A DNA stretch of 64,000 nt from Pantoea alfalfae (GCF_019880205.1 NZ_CP082292.1:1550001-1614000), one strand, 5' to 3'. Positions 16,501 to 25,960 are shown, counted from the stretch's first letter. Notes: generated by a model not told the origin, from the sequence alone. Program-made: numbers and translations.

Positions 16501-18546
16501 ATGCGATACCGCGTTGGCGTGGATATTGGTGGTTCCTTTACCGATTTCGCCGTGCTCGATCAGCAAACGAACCAGATCCACACCCTGAAGGTCCTGTCGC
16601 GACCGGATAAGCCCGGCAGCGAAATCTTAACCGGGCTGGCGCAGTTTCAGCAGCAGCAGGGCATTGATCCCGCTGAAATTGGCTACTTCACTCACGGCAC
16701 CACGGTAGGCATCAATGCGGTGATCCAGCGGCGCGGCGTGCGGCTGGCGCTGTTTGCCACCGAGGGCTTCTGCGATGTACTGGAGCTGGCCCGGCTGAAA
16801 ATCCCGCATATCCATGACCTTTTCTCACGGCGTGCAGCGCCGCTGATTACCCGTGACAGGGTGTTTGCCATCCGCGAACGCAGCGACGCGCAGGGCAACA
16901 TACTGCAACCCGTGGATCGCCAGAGTGTGCTCGACGCAATCCATCAGGCACGCGCTGCCGGTTGTCAGGGCATTGTGGTGTCGCTGCTGCACAGCTATCG
17001 CAACCGACACAATGAAGCGGCGGTGAAGGCGATTATCGATGAGGTGGCACCTGAACTGCTGACCTCCTGTTCCGCCGACATCTGGCCGATCATCCGCGAA
17101 TATGAACGCACCATCACCGCCACCATCAACGCCTACGTGCAGCCGATGGTCATTCACTACCTGGAATCCTTTGAGCAGGCACTGCAACGGCTTGGCGTTA
17201 AGCCACCGCCGCGCATCACCAAATCCAACGGCGGGGTAATGGGCGTTGACCAGGCGAAGCGCGAATGTGTGCAGATGGTGCTCTCCGGCACCGCATCCGG
17301 CGTGATTGGCGCCAGTTACCTCGCCAGCGCCTGCGGTTTTGACAAAATCCTCAGCCTGGATATCGGCGGCACCAGCGCCGACGTGGCGGTGATCATCGAC
17401 GGCAAGGTGGCGCAGGGCAATGGCGAAATCATCGGGGATTTCCCGATCTTTATTCCTTCCGTCGCTGTGACCTCGGTGGGTCAGGGCGGCGGCTCGCCGG
17501 CGTGGATTTATGGGCAGGGCGTATTGCAGATGGGGCCGGACAGCGCCGGTTCGCTACCCGGGCCGGTCTGCTTCCAGCGCGGCGGCACGCAGCCGACCGC
17601 TACCGATGCCTTTGCCGCCTGCGGCATGATGGGCCACGGTGCGCTGGGTTATGACGCGGTGACGGTGGATGTTGCCGCCGCCTGTGCGGCCTGGCAGCCG
17701 CTGGCGGATGCGCTCGCTATTTCGGTTGAAGAAACCGCCGAGACCGCTATCCAGCTGGCGATCTCCAGCATGTACAGCGACACCAGCGGCCTGCTGTCGC
17801 GCTTTGGCCTCGATCCACGTGAATTCTGGTTCCTCGCCTTTGGCGGCGCGGGACCGATGATGGGCTGTTTTCTCGCCCGCGAACTGAACATGAAAGGGGT
17901 GATCGTGCCGCCGACGCCGGGCGTGCTCTCCGCGCTGGGCGGGCTGGTGGCGGACATCCGCAACGACTTTATCCGTACGCTCTACGGCGATCTGACGCCT
18001 GCGCTGGCCGACACCTTAGCCAGTGAAGCCGACGCCTTGCAGCAGCGCGCCTGCGGCTGGCTGGCGCAGGAGCACGGTAGCGACATGCCATACAGCCTGC
18101 AGTTCAGCGCGGATATGCGCTATCGCGGTCAGTCGTTTGAAATCGACGTGCCGCTGGAGGCGAGCTGGCTGGTGCAGGCGGACTTCGCTGCGCTGCATGA
18201 CGCCTTTGATCGGCAGCACCAGCAGCTGTTTGGTCACTGTGACCCGGAGGCGCCAGTGCAGCTGATCACCCTGCGGCTGGTGATGACCTCGCCGACGCCG
18301 AAACCGGTGCTCATCACACTTCCCCCCGCCACAGCACCCGTGCCGGTCCTGAAACAGACCAGAGCCTGGATCGACGGCGGCTGGCATCAGATCGATTTAG
18401 TGCTGCGTTCAGTGCTGCGTGCCGGACATCAGCTCAGTGGCCCGGTCATCATCGCCCAGGACGACTGCACCACCTGCGTGCCGCCCGGCATGAGCGTCAC
18501 GGTCGATTCATTCGGTAATCTGCTCATCACGGCGAACGAGGCATAA
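16501..18546 (+). CDS. hyuA: Hydantoinase/oxoprolinase subunit A
   Basis: A 681-residue protein of the HyuA / N-methylhydantoinase A family. It opens with the actin-like nucleotide-binding motif GVDIGGSFTDF, followed by FTHGTTVGINA and, in the second half, LDIGGTSADV and FGGAGPM, all typical of the ATP-binding subunit. HyuA/HyuB complexes use ATP to open cyclic amides (hydantoins, 5-oxoproline) or carboxylate ketones in the related acetone carboxylases. No third small subunit is present, which favours the hydantoinase/oxoprolinase class. Length is normal. hyuB follows after one base. Confidence 0.92.
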   Translation: MRYRVGVDIGGSFTDFAVLDQQTNQIHTLKVLSRPDKPGSEILTGLAQFQQQQGIDPAEIGYFTHGTTVGINAVIQRRGVRLALFATEGFCDVLELARLKIPHIHDLFSRRAAPLITRDRVFAIRERSDAQGNILQPVDRQSVLDAIHQARAAGCQGIVVSLLHSYRNRHNEAAVKAIIDEVAPELLTSCSADIWPIIREYERTITATINAYVQPMVIHYLESFEQALQRLGVKPPPRITKSNGGVMGVDQAKRECVQMVLSGTASGVIGASYLASACGFDKILSLDIGGTSADVAVIIDGKVAQGNGEIIGDFPIFIPSVAVTSVGQGGGSPAWIYGQGVLQMGPDSAGSLPGPVCFQRGGTQPTATDAFAACGMMGHGALGYDAVTVDVAAACAAWQPLADALAISVEETAETAIQLAISSMYSDTSGLLSRFGLDPREFWFLAFGGAGPMMGCFLARELNMKGVIVPPTPGVLSALGGLVADIRNDFIRTLYGDLTPALADTLASEADALQQRACGWLAQEHGSDMPYSLQFSADMRYRGQSFEIDVPLEASWLVQADFAALHDAFDRQHQQLFGHCDPEAPVQLITLRLVMTSPTPKPVLITLPPATAPVPVLKQTRAWIDGGWHQIDLVLRSVLRAGHQLSGPVIIAQDDCTTCVPPGMSVTVDSFGNLLITANEA

Positions 18547-18547
18547 C

Positions 18548-20506
18548 ATGGCGATTGACGGACGTAACTTACAGATCCTGGCGAACTACTGCGCCGCTGC
18601 GGCTGATGCGATGGCCTTTACGCTGATGCGCACCGCGCACTCCACTTTCGTGAAAGAGACGGAAGATTTCTCCTGCCAGATTGTCAGCCGCAGCGGGCTG
18701 GCATTTGCCTCGCCGCGCAGCTTTGGCGCGCCCTGGTACAGCGGCATCGACTATGCGCCGGTGCTGGCGCTGATAGAGGAGTACGCCGAGGGCGACATCT
18801 GTATTACCAACGACGCCTACGCCGGTAACGTGGCAACTCACTCGCCCGATATCCACATCTGGAAGCCGGTATTCCATCAGGGCGAAATTGTCTGCTTCGT
18901 GGTCGGTCACATTCACAACACCGACGTCGGCGGCGCAGTGCCTGCCTCGCTGTCGCGCTCGCTGACCGATATCGTGCAGGAGGGTATTCGCATCCCGCCG
19001 CTGAAGATCATACAACAGGGTCAGCTCAACGAAGAGGTCGCCAGCATTATGCGGCTAAACGTCCGGGTGCCTGATCAGAACTGGGGCGATTTCAAGGCGC
19101 AGCTGGCGTCGGTGAACGTGGGCGAGCGCAAAATCCACGACATCATTGCCCGCTTTGGCATTGATGATTTTTTGCAGGGCATTGAGGGCATTCTCGATTA
19201 TGCCGAAGCGCAGGCGCGCACGATTATCAGTACCATTCCCGACGGTGAATACTTTTACGCCGACTACGCCGATGAAGATGGCGAGGGCGGCTATCCCTGT
19301 CGCATCGCCATTACGCTGCGGGTGCAGGGCGACCGGCTGGAGCTGGACTACACCGGCAGCGATCCGCAGCTGGCGTCGTCGCTGAACATGCCGACTGGCG
19401 GGCGCGAGCGGCATCCGCTGGCGCTGGTGGGCGTCACCTATGTGCTATCAACGCTGGACCGTTCGCTGCTGCTTAACGCCGGTACGCTGCGGCCAACCCG
19501 GGCAATTCTGCCGCCAGGCACGGTGATGAACTGTGAAGCACCTGCAGCAGTGGGGATGCGTTCGCTGACCTGTGCACTGTCGCAGATTGCGACGATTGGC
19601 GTCTTCTCGCTGGCGATGCCGGACCGACTGCCCGCGAACTCACCGGGCGGCAACTCGATTATGAACATCCGCACTCAAACGCAGAACCGCAGCGTGGTCG
19701 CCTCACTGGGGCCGGTGGGCGGCGGGGCGGGCGGCACGCCGCATCATGACGGACCCGATGGTTCTGGCGGGCTTTCCGCCTTTCTGAAAAACACCCCGAT
19801 TGAGATCAACGAAGCGGAAGTGCCGATTCGCTTCCATCGCTACGGACTGGCGCAGGACAGCGCCGGCGCCGGTCGCTATCGCGGCGGCCTGGCGACCGAA
19901 ATGGCGTTCGAGATTTTCTCGCCCAACACCACCATTACCGCGCGCAACCGTAACCGGTCAGTGTTTGCCTCGGCGGGTGTAGTGGGCGGACAGAGCGGTG
20001 CGCTGTCGACCTTCCGTACCCGGCGCAACGGTGAAGTCATTAATCACGGTAACACCGATGTGATCCACTGCCAGCCAGGTGATGTGGTCGACGTGCGCGG
20101 ACCCGGTGCAGGCGGTTACGGCCTGCCGTCACAGCGCGATGTTGAGGCGGTCATGCAGGATGTGCGCTGTGGGTATCTCAGCGTCGCGGCGGCCAGAGCG
20201 CAGTATGGCGTGGTGGTAGTGGATAACCGCGTGGATCAGGCGGCGACAGAAAGGTTGCGCGCCGACATGCCGCAGCAGGTCGCGCACCATTTTGAGCACG
20301 GCGAAGCACGGAGTCGCTTCGAAACGTGCTGGACGCCTCAGCGTTATCAGTTGCTGACCGCCTTTCTGGCAAACGCGCCGGTGAGCTGGCGTCACTTCCT
20401 GAAAACCCAGGTATTCCGGGCGGTGGAGGAGACAGGCGAAACGGCGGATATGGCGCAAATATTCAGTGATTTGCGTCAGCGATACCCGGCAATGGCGAAC
20501 AGTTAA
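18548..20506 (+). CDS. hyuB: Hydantoinase/oxoprolinase subunit B
   Basis: A 652-residue protein of the HyuB family, partner of HyuA in ATP-dependent hydantoin or oxoproline hydrolysis. Typical blocks are RTAHSTFVKETEDFSC near the start, NDAYAGNVATHSPD, the early GHIHNTDVGG metal-site-like segment and the C-terminal GAGRYRGGLA and GPGAGGYG runs. Immediately downstream of hyuA (one base apart), so the two are made together. The exact cyclic substrate is not decidable. The product, an N-carbamoyl or N-carboxy amino acid, could be handled by an amidohydrolase such as the one at 12542-13675; that link is inferred. Confidence 0.92.
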   Translation: MAIDGRNLQILANYCAAAADAMAFTLMRTAHSTFVKETEDFSCQIVSRSGLAFASPRSFGAPWYSGIDYAPVLALIEEYAEGDICITNDAYAGNVATHSPDIHIWKPVFHQGEIVCFVVGHIHNTDVGGAVPASLSRSLTDIVQEGIRIPPLKIIQQGQLNEEVASIMRLNVRVPDQNWGDFKAQLASVNVGERKIHDIIARFGIDDFLQGIEGILDYAEAQARTIISTIPDGEYFYADYADEDGEGGYPCRIAITLRVQGDRLELDYTGSDPQLASSLNMPTGGRERHPLALVGVTYVLSTLDRSLLLNAGTLRPTRAILPPGTVMNCEAPAAVGMRSLTCALSQIATIGVFSLAMPDRLPANSPGGNSIMNIRTQTQNRSVVASLGPVGGGAGGTPHHDGPDGSGGLSAFLKNTPIEINEAEVPIRFHRYGLAQDSAGAGRYRGGLATEMAFEIFSPNTTITARNRNRSVFASAGVVGGQSGALSTFRTRRNGEVINHGNTDVIHCQPGDVVDVRGPGAGGYGLPSQRDVEAVMQDVRCGYLSVAAARAQYGVVVVDNRVDQAATERLRADMPQQVAHHFEHGEARSRFETCWTPQRYQLLTAFLANAPVSWRHFLKTQVFRAVEETGETADMAQIFSDLRQRYPAMANS

Positions 20507-20568
20507 CGGTGATGGCTCATCGTCTACTACGCTTTAAGTCTGTAAGGACAACGAGGGGAAACGCGACG

Positions 20569-22350
20569 ATGAGCATGAAAACCAGTGATTTTTTTGTCCA
20601 GCGCCTGAAAGAGTGGGGCGTCACACGCATTTACGGCTATCCGGGAGACGGGATTAACGGCGTGCTGGGGGCGATTCAGCGCGCAAACGCCAAAGGGGAC
20701 GGCATCGAATTTATTCAGGTGCGTCATGAAGAGATGGCGGCCTTTATGGCGGCCGGACACGCAAAATTTACCGGTGAGCTGGGCGTCTGCCTGTCGACTG
20801 GCGGACCGGGCGCAACCCATCTGTTGACCGGACTCTATGACGCCAAAATGGACCATGCCCCCGTGCTGGCCATTGCCGGACAGGCAGAGGCGACTGCGCG
20901 GGGTGCCAGTTACCAGCAGGAGATGAATCTGGATCGCATCTTCTCGGACGTCGCCAACTTTGTTCAGGAAGCCTCGACCTCAACGCAGGTGCGCCATCTG
21001 CTGGACCGTGGCGTGCGCATCGCCAAAGCGCAAAATGGCGTGGCGGTGATCATCATCCCTAAAGATATTCAGGATGAAGAGTGGCAGCCGCCGCAGCATC
21101 TGCACGGTTTTACCCATTCCGGCAGCGGCTATCAACGTCCTAAAGTCATTCCTTACGAAGCGGATCTGCAACGCGCCGCTGAGGTGCTTAACGCCGGTAA
21201 AAAAGTGGCGATTCTGATCGGGGCAGGCGCACGCGACGCCGCCGTGGAAGTGGTTCAGGTCGCCAATGTGCTGGGTGCGGGCGTGGCAAAAGCGCTGCTG
21301 GGCAAAGATGTGCTGCCGGACGATGCGCCGTTTGTGACCGGTTCGATTGGCCTGCTGGGCACGAAGCCCTCATCTGATTTAATGCAGAACTGCGATACCC
21401 TGCTAATGATCGGCAGCGGCTTCCCGTGGACAGAATTCCTGCCGGAAGAGGGCAAGGCGCGTGCGGTACAGATTGACATCGACCCGGCCATGCTCGGCCT
21501 GCGCTATCCCAGCGAAGTCAATCTGCATGGCGATGCGGCTGAAACCCTGCGTGCGCTGCTGCCGCTGCTAACCCACAAAGAGGATCGCAGCTGGCAGGAA
21601 GCTATCGCGGTTCAGGTACGTGACTGGTGGACGCTGATGGAAGAGCGCGCCATGGCACCCGCTAATCCGGTCAATCCGCAGCGGGTAGTGTGGGAGATGT
21701 CGCCTCAGTTGCCGGACAACGCCATTGTTACCTCGGATTCCGGCTCCTGCGCCAATTGGTTCGCCCGCGACTATCGGGTGAAACAGGGGCAGCGCGCTTC
21801 GCTCTCCGGCGGCCTGGCCTGTATGGGCGCGGCGGTGCCCTACGCCATTGCCGCGAAATTTGCTCACCCGGAGAAACCGGTGGTGGCGCTGGTAGGTGAC
21901 GGCGCGATGCAGATGAACAACATGGCCGAGCTGATCACCATCCAGAAATACTGGCAACAATGGGCCGATCCGCGCCTGATCGTCTGCGTGTTCAACAATC
22001 AGGATCTCAATCAGGTCACCTGGGAGCAACGCGTGATGGAGGGTAATCCGCGCTTTGACGCCTCGCAGCAGTTGCCGGACGTGAAGTATGCCGAGTTTGC
22101 GCAGTCGCTGGGGATGGTCGGAATTTATGTCGATAATCCTGACGATCTGGCCGGTGCATGGCAGCGTGCGCTTAGCGCCGATCGCCCGGTCTTGCTGGAG
22201 GTGAAAACCGATCCGGAAGTTGCGCCGTTACCGCCGCATATCACCTTTAAGCAGGCGAAAGCCTTTATGGCGTCGATGGTGAAAGGCGATCGCGGGGCGG
22301 CGCAGATCATCAGCGACACCGCCAGCCAGCTGTTCCATAAAAAGCATTAA
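20569..22350 (+). CDS. ThDP-dependent enzyme, pyruvate oxidase (PoxB/YdaP)-like
   Basis: A 593-residue thiamine-diphosphate enzyme. The N-terminal Pyr domain has YGYPGDGING and the activating Glu in RHEEMAAFMA. The central domain binds a nucleotide, and the C-terminal PP domain has GDGAMQMN...FNN, the ThDP/Mg site. Relatives are pyruvate oxidases or decarboxylating quinone reductases and poorly defined YdaP-like proteins. The start at 20569 has GAGGGGAA about eight bases upstream; an in-frame ATG at 20509, two bases after hyuB, has no ribosome site. It lacks an obvious amphipathic C-terminal membrane-binding tail like that of E. coli PoxB. Its role beside hyuAB is unclear. Confidence 0.85.
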   Translation: MSMKTSDFFVQRLKEWGVTRIYGYPGDGINGVLGAIQRANAKGDGIEFIQVRHEEMAAFMAAGHAKFTGELGVCLSTGGPGATHLLTGLYDAKMDHAPVLAIAGQAEATARGASYQQEMNLDRIFSDVANFVQEASTSTQVRHLLDRGVRIAKAQNGVAVIIIPKDIQDEEWQPPQHLHGFTHSGSGYQRPKVIPYEADLQRAAEVLNAGKKVAILIGAGARDAAVEVVQVANVLGAGVAKALLGKDVLPDDAPFVTGSIGLLGTKPSSDLMQNCDTLLMIGSGFPWTEFLPEEGKARAVQIDIDPAMLGLRYPSEVNLHGDAAETLRALLPLLTHKEDRSWQEAIAVQVRDWWTLMEERAMAPANPVNPQRVVWEMSPQLPDNAIVTSDSGSCANWFARDYRVKQGQRASLSGGLACMGAAVPYAIAAKFAHPEKPVVALVGDGAMQMNNMAELITIQKYWQQWADPRLIVCVFNNQDLNQVTWEQRVMEGNPRFDASQQLPDVKYAEFAQSLGMVGIYVDNPDDLAGAWQRALSADRPVLLEVKTDPEVAPLPPHITFKQAKAFMASMVKGDRGAAQIISDTASQLFHKKH

Positions 22351-22448
22351 GGGCTAAGTGGGGCGGTTCCGCCTCGCTAACCTTGATCCCCGGATGCACT
22401 CGCGTCCGGGTCGTAAACCCCTTCATCATACTTAACGGGAGTCTTAAC

Positions 22449-23291
22449 ATGACTGCTCATTCCAGCCCTGTCTGGTTAATCTCGGGATGTTCAACCGGTT
22501 TTGGTCGTGAACTGGCGCAGCAGACCATCGCGCGTGGTTTTAAGGTCGTCGTAACGGCGCGTGATACGTCGTCCATCGCCGATCTGGTTGAAGGACACGA
22601 CAACGCACTGGCGTTGGCGCTGGATGTGACCCGGCAGGCGAGCATCGACCAGGCCGTCAAAGCAGCTTTGGACACCTTCGGCACCATTGATGTGCTGGTA
22701 AACAACGCCGGTTACGGCTACCAGAGTTCGGTGGAAGAGGGTGTGGAAAGTGAAATTCGCGCCCAGTTTGATGCCAACGTTTTTGGCCTGTTCGCCCTGA
22801 CGCGCGCGGTGCTGCCTGCGATGCGCAAAGCGCGCAGCGGTCATGTTATCAACATCACCTCTGTGGCTGGCTTAATTGGCTTTGCCAGCTCAGGCTACTA
22901 CTCTGCCAGCAAACATGCGGTGGAAGGCTGGTCCGACTCGCTGGCGCTGGAAGCGGGGCCGTTGGGCATTCACGTTACCTGCGTCGAACCCGGTCCGTTC
23001 CGCACCGACTGGGCCGGACGCTCACTGCATCAGACGCCGAGTAACTTGCCGGACTATGCAGAGACTGCAGCCGCACGGATGAAAGCCACCGCCGAATACA
23101 GCGGTACTCAGAAAGGCGATCCGGCACGGGCCGCCGCGGCGATGATCGCCATCACCGAACATGACAACCCGCCACGCCATCTGGTGATGGGGGCCTGGGG
23201 CCATGACGCCGTTACCAGCAAGCTCAAAGAGCGTCTGGCTGAGATAGAAGCGTGGAAACAGACGTCAGTGGAGACGGATTTTCCGGAGTAG
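22449..23291 (+). CDS. Short-chain dehydrogenase/reductase
   Basis: A 280-residue classical SDR. The cofactor loop is SGCSTGFGREL (about 12-22), followed by LVNNAGYGYQSS, the catalytic Ser in NITSVAG and the YSASK active-site Tyr-Lys. It reduces or oxidises a carbonyl/alcohol with NAD(P)(H). The GCSTGFG loop is common in a large SDR group of unknown substrate. GGGAG lies about nine bases before the ATG; the upstream in-frame ATG at 22383 lacks one. A strong bidirectional terminator follows at 23356-23378. Confidence 0.88.
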   Translation: MTAHSSPVWLISGCSTGFGRELAQQTIARGFKVVVTARDTSSIADLVEGHDNALALALDVTRQASIDQAVKAALDTFGTIDVLVNNAGYGYQSSVEEGVESEIRAQFDANVFGLFALTRAVLPAMRKARSGHVINITSVAGLIGFASSGYYSASKHAVEGWSDSLALEAGPLGIHVTCVEPGPFRTDWAGRSLHQTPSNLPDYAETAAARMKATAEYSGTQKGDPARAAAAMIAITEHDNPPRHLVMGAWGHDAVTSKLKERLAEIEAWKQTSVETDFPE

Positions 23292-23355
23292 AGGTGAGTG
23301 CGCTGTGGGTGGCGGAAAGCCGCCCGCGTGTGAGCCAGAAGCTGATAAAAATACG

Positions 23356-23378
23356 AAAGGCCCGTTTATCGGGCCTTT
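23356..23378. terminator. Bidirectional intrinsic terminator
   Basis: AAAGGCCCG (23356-23364) and CGGGCCTTT (23370-23378) pair perfectly around a 5-base loop, with short A and T tracts on the two sides. It lies between the convergent SDR gene and the minus-strand gene ending at 23384 and can serve both. Confidence 0.82.
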
Positions 23379-23383
23379 AAGCG

Positions 23384-23605
23384 TTAAGCGCTGATCTTAG
23401 CTTTCTGCATTTCGCGCGCATTCAGCTCCTTCAGCTTGCGGCGCAACAGGGCAGATGAGGAGCGTTTTTTCCTCTGAGCTAACTGGGCCTTAATGGCGGG
23501 CAGATCGGGTCTGGCCAGCCACTCAGCTATCAATAGTGCCCTTAACTCCCTGTTCTCGGCATCAGCCGCATCTGTGATGCCATCGTATTTATCGTAAAAC
23601 GACAT
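23384..23605 (-). CDS. Small protein of unknown function, 73 residues
   Basis: Not recognised. It is a charged, probably helical protein: an acidic N-terminal part (KYDGITDAADAENRE) and a strongly basic C-terminal half (QRKKRSSSALLRRK). No signal peptide or membrane segment. On the minus strand GGGAGAGC precedes the ATG by about five bases, a good ribosome site. Its first 17 bases overlap the end of the 189-residue gene upstream, so the two are translationally coupled and probably work together. A toxin/antitoxin-like or accessory pair is possible from the layout alone, but no family match supports it. Confidence 0.7.
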   Translation of the reverse strand: MSFYDKYDGITDAADAENRELRALLIAEWLARPDLPAIKAQLAQRKKRSSSALLRRKLKELNAREMQKAKISA

Positions 23606-24158
23606 AGCAAGCTCTCCCTGTAGTCACTACTTTATAAGCCCGGAAATATTTCGGGATTAAAGGTTGCGGTGCTTTCTTCGGCAACCCTGTTCGGCGATTG
23701 TAGCGTAGTTCATTTTTTAACCCAAGCAAAGCGTCATAGATCTCCTCAAGGGGTGTCGGGCGATTGCGGTCGACGATCTCTCCTGATGCAGCCTGGAAAA
23801 CAAAACCGCCTATAAAGAAGCTTTCATGGTGTGCCATTAACGCCAGGAGTACGCTTTTGAAAACGACAGCACCCCCTAATCCTGCAAAGCTGATATGGCG
23901 GAAATCGCCCAGACACTCCAGACCATCGAACACGTCAAAACAGACTTCAGCCAGCCCGTTAACCGGAAAAGCGATACCGGGTGGCAACTGGTATCCGATG
24001 CGGGTAAAGGTCTGTTCATCCATTAGCGTGCCCACGATGACAGTGTAATTCTCATTACCGGCAACAAACGCGTAACTGTAATGAATACGCCGATCGTAAA
24101 TGAATTTTTTTCGCCTGATTTCGTAGTTTTCAAGATAAATATCTTCTTCAAAGCGCAC
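23589..24158 (-). CDS. Unknown protein, 189 residues, upstream partner of the 73-residue gene
   Basis: Not recognised. The GTG at 24158 begins a frame with AGGGATGAGAA just upstream; no in-frame ATG lies nearby. The protein starts with many charged and aromatic residues (EEDIYLENYEIRRKKF), has a hydrophobic middle (FAGLGGAVVFKSVLLALMAH, about 92-111) that may be one membrane or buried helix, and ends in a basic stretch. Base composition is visibly richer in A/T than the flanking catabolic genes, suggesting acquisition by transfer. It overlaps the downstream 73-residue gene by 17 bases. Promoter signals would lie in 24159-24470. Confidence 0.65.
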   Translation of the reverse strand: MRFEEDIYLENYEIRRKKFIYDRRIHYSYAFVAGNENYTVIVGTLMDEQTFTRIGYQLPPGIAFPVNGLAEVCFDVFDGLECLGDFRHISFAGLGGAVVFKSVLLALMAHHESFFIGGFVFQAASGEIVDRNRPTPLEEIYDALLGLKNELRYNRRTGLPKKAPQPLIPKYFRAYKVVTTGRACYVVLR

Positions 24159-24340
24159 TTCTCATCCCTGCCGCAGCTTATGAATCCCTGAAACTCGATT
24201 TTTGCTCTCCTGCTCAGTAACCTCAAACATCACTGGTAAAGATGTGGTTATTGATTCCAGCATATCGGCCGCTGTTGCTGATTATCGACATCGTTTTGTA
24301 AGCCAGCCCGCAAACCATTCAGCTATTACGCCCCTTTATC

Positions 24341-24354
24341 GCGCAGGCCTGCGC
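24341..24354. promoter_or_regulatory. 14-bp perfect palindrome in the 24159-24523 intergenic region
   Basis: GCGCAGGCCTGCGC is a perfect palindrome about 150 bases upstream of the predicted sigma-54 start of the amidase operon and 180 bases upstream of the minus-strand gene start. A regulator site for either is possible. No small gene was found in the rest of this intergenic stretch. Confidence 0.35.
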
Positions 24355-24473
24355 CATCATCGTGCTGAAAAATAAACAGCCACCCATCCCCAACATCATA
24401 AGAATTCGATCTTGTATCCCAGCCCGTATTCCATCTGGCATCCCCGTTTCAGACCGGATGCATCACCGCTAAC

Positions 24474-24489
24474 TGGCACGCTTCATGCA
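24474..24489 (+). promoter_or_regulatory. Sigma-54 (-24/-12) promoter of the amidase operon
   Basis: TGGCACGCTTCATGCA matches the consensus TGGCACG-N4-TTGCA at every fixed position but one (A for T), with correct GG-N10-GC spacing. The predicted start is near 24500, about 25 bases before the ATG at 24524, leaving room for the GAGG ribosome site. Sigma-54 control suggests induction by nitrogen limitation or a dedicated activator. Confidence 0.75.
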
Positions 24490-24523
24490 CTCGCTGACAG
24501 GTACAATTCTGGCGAGGTAACCC

Positions 24524-25960
24524 ATGTTTGACTCCTTATTAGACGAAGATGCCACCACGATGGCCGCTCTGATTCGCAGCGGGGACGTGTCGGCGTGCGA
24601 GCTGACCGGGGCGGCGCTGGCGCGGATGGAACAGCGGGAACCGGCGATACAGGCTTTTTGTACCCCGACGCCTGAACGGGCAATGGCACAGGCCAGAGAA
24701 GTGGATGCCCGACGGGTGCGCGGGGAAACGCTGGGCGCGCTGGCGGGCGTACCGCTGGCGGTGAAGGATTTAATCTGCACCGCAAACGTCAGAACCACCT
24801 CCGGATCGGCGGCATACAAAGATTTCGTACCGGAAGATGACGACATCACGGTGGAACGGTTGCTGGCCGCCGACGCCATCCTGCTGGGCAAAACGACTGC
24901 GCCGGAGTTTGGTTACAGCGGCGTCGGACACAATCCGCTGTTCCCGTCACCACGCAATCCCTGGGATCGGGCAATGACGCCAGGCGGTTCCAGCGCAGGT
25001 TCCGGCGCAGCGGTAGCGGCGCGGCTCTGCCCGATTGCACTGGGCAGCGACGGTGGCGGCTCGGTACGCATTCCGGCAGCGCACTGCGGCATTTTTGGCT
25101 TTAAGGCGTCAATGGGCCGGGTGCCATTGTGGCCCGGCTGCCGCGATGAGCGCTATCCCGGCGTGTCGAGCTGGGAGTCACTGGAGCATATCGGGCCGAT
25201 GACGCGCAGCGTGCGCGATGCCGCCCTGATGATGTCGCTGATGGCCGGGCCGGATATGCGTGACCGCCACTCGATCCCTTGCTGCGACGTTGACTGGCTG
25301 GGCGCACCAGAGCATTTGCCTGGCAAACTGCGCATCGCCTTTAGCGCAGATTTTGGTTATGTGGCTGTTGACCCGGAGGTGCGGGCGCTGGTCAGCGCGG
25401 CGGTGCAGCGTTTTGCCGCTGAAATCGGGGCTGAACTGGAGGTGGCCGATCCCGGCTTCCCTGATCCGGCTGCCGCCTTTGGCGCGCTGGTGGCGATGGA
25501 GAGCGATCTCACCGGCATGCGCCAGATGATGGCGGAGCAGGACAGCAAGATGTCGCCGCATCTGGTCGCCATGCTGCAGCGCGACTGGCGGGCGGAAAAC
25601 TTCACCGATGCCATCACCACCCGAAAAGCGGTCAGCAACAGCCTGTGGCGCTTTATGCAGCGCTTTGATCTGCTGATCACGCCGACGCTGGCAGTGCCGC
25701 CATTTCCGCTGGGGATGCAGGGACCAGAGATCATTGATGGCCGCATGGTCCGCAGCGATCACTGGCTCTCGTTCTGCTTCCCGTTCAACTTCACCGGACA
25801 GCCTGCTGCGTCTGTGCCCGCCGGTTTTACCGCCAGCGGCCTGCCCGTCGGGATGCAGATTGTCGGACGTCATCTTGATGATGCGTTAGTGCTGGCTGCC
25901 AGTGCCGCTTTCGAGCGCATTCAGCCGTGGAATCACCTTCAACCCGGAATCGCCCAATGA
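24524..25960 (+). CDS. Amidase signature family hydrolase
   Basis: A 478-residue amidase with the full Ser-cisSer-Lys triad: Lys81 (AVKDL), Ser156 (GGSSAGS) and nucleophile Ser180 (GSDGGGSVR). The spacing equals that of GatA, but GatB/GatC partners are absent, so it is a catabolic amidase and not a tRNA amidotransferase. It hydrolyses a C-N amide bond, freeing ammonia or an amine. GAGG precedes the ATG. It is first in a three-gene unit with an NCS1 permease (4-base overlap) and an isochorismatase-like hydrolase, directly behind a sigma-54 promoter. Ureide, biuret-type or pyrimidine-derived amide use is inferred from this context. Confidence 0.92.
   Translation: MFDSLLDEDATTMAALIRSGDVSACELTGAALARMEQREPAIQAFCTPTPERAMAQAREVDARRVRGETLGALAGVPLAVKDLICTANVRTTSGSAAYKDFVPEDDDITVERLLAADAILLGKTTAPEFGYSGVGHNPLFPSPRNPWDRAMTPGGSSAGSGAAVAARLCPIALGSDGGGSVRIPAAHCGIFGFKASMGRVPLWPGCRDERYPGVSSWESLEHIGPMTRSVRDAALMMSLMAGPDMRDRHSIPCCDVDWLGAPEHLPGKLRIAFSADFGYVAVDPEVRALVSAAVQRFAAEIGAELEVADPGFPDPAAAFGALVAMESDLTGMRQMMAEQDSKMSPHLVAMLQRDWRAENFTDAITTRKAVSNSLWRFMQRFDLLITPTLAVPPFPLGMQGPEIIDGRMVRSDHWLSFCFPFNFTGQPAASVPAGFTASGLPVGMQIVGRHLDDALVLAASAAFERIQPWNHLQPGIAQ

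Noticed and set aside
23384..24158. Toxin-antitoxin system
   Set aside because: The overlapping two-gene layout fits, but neither protein shows a recognisable toxin or antitoxin family feature, so it is left as unknown.
24524..25960. GatA subunit of tRNA amidotransferase
   Set aside because: The catalytic triad spacing is the same, but gatB/gatC are missing and the operon context is catabolic; enterobacteria generally do not use GatCAB.
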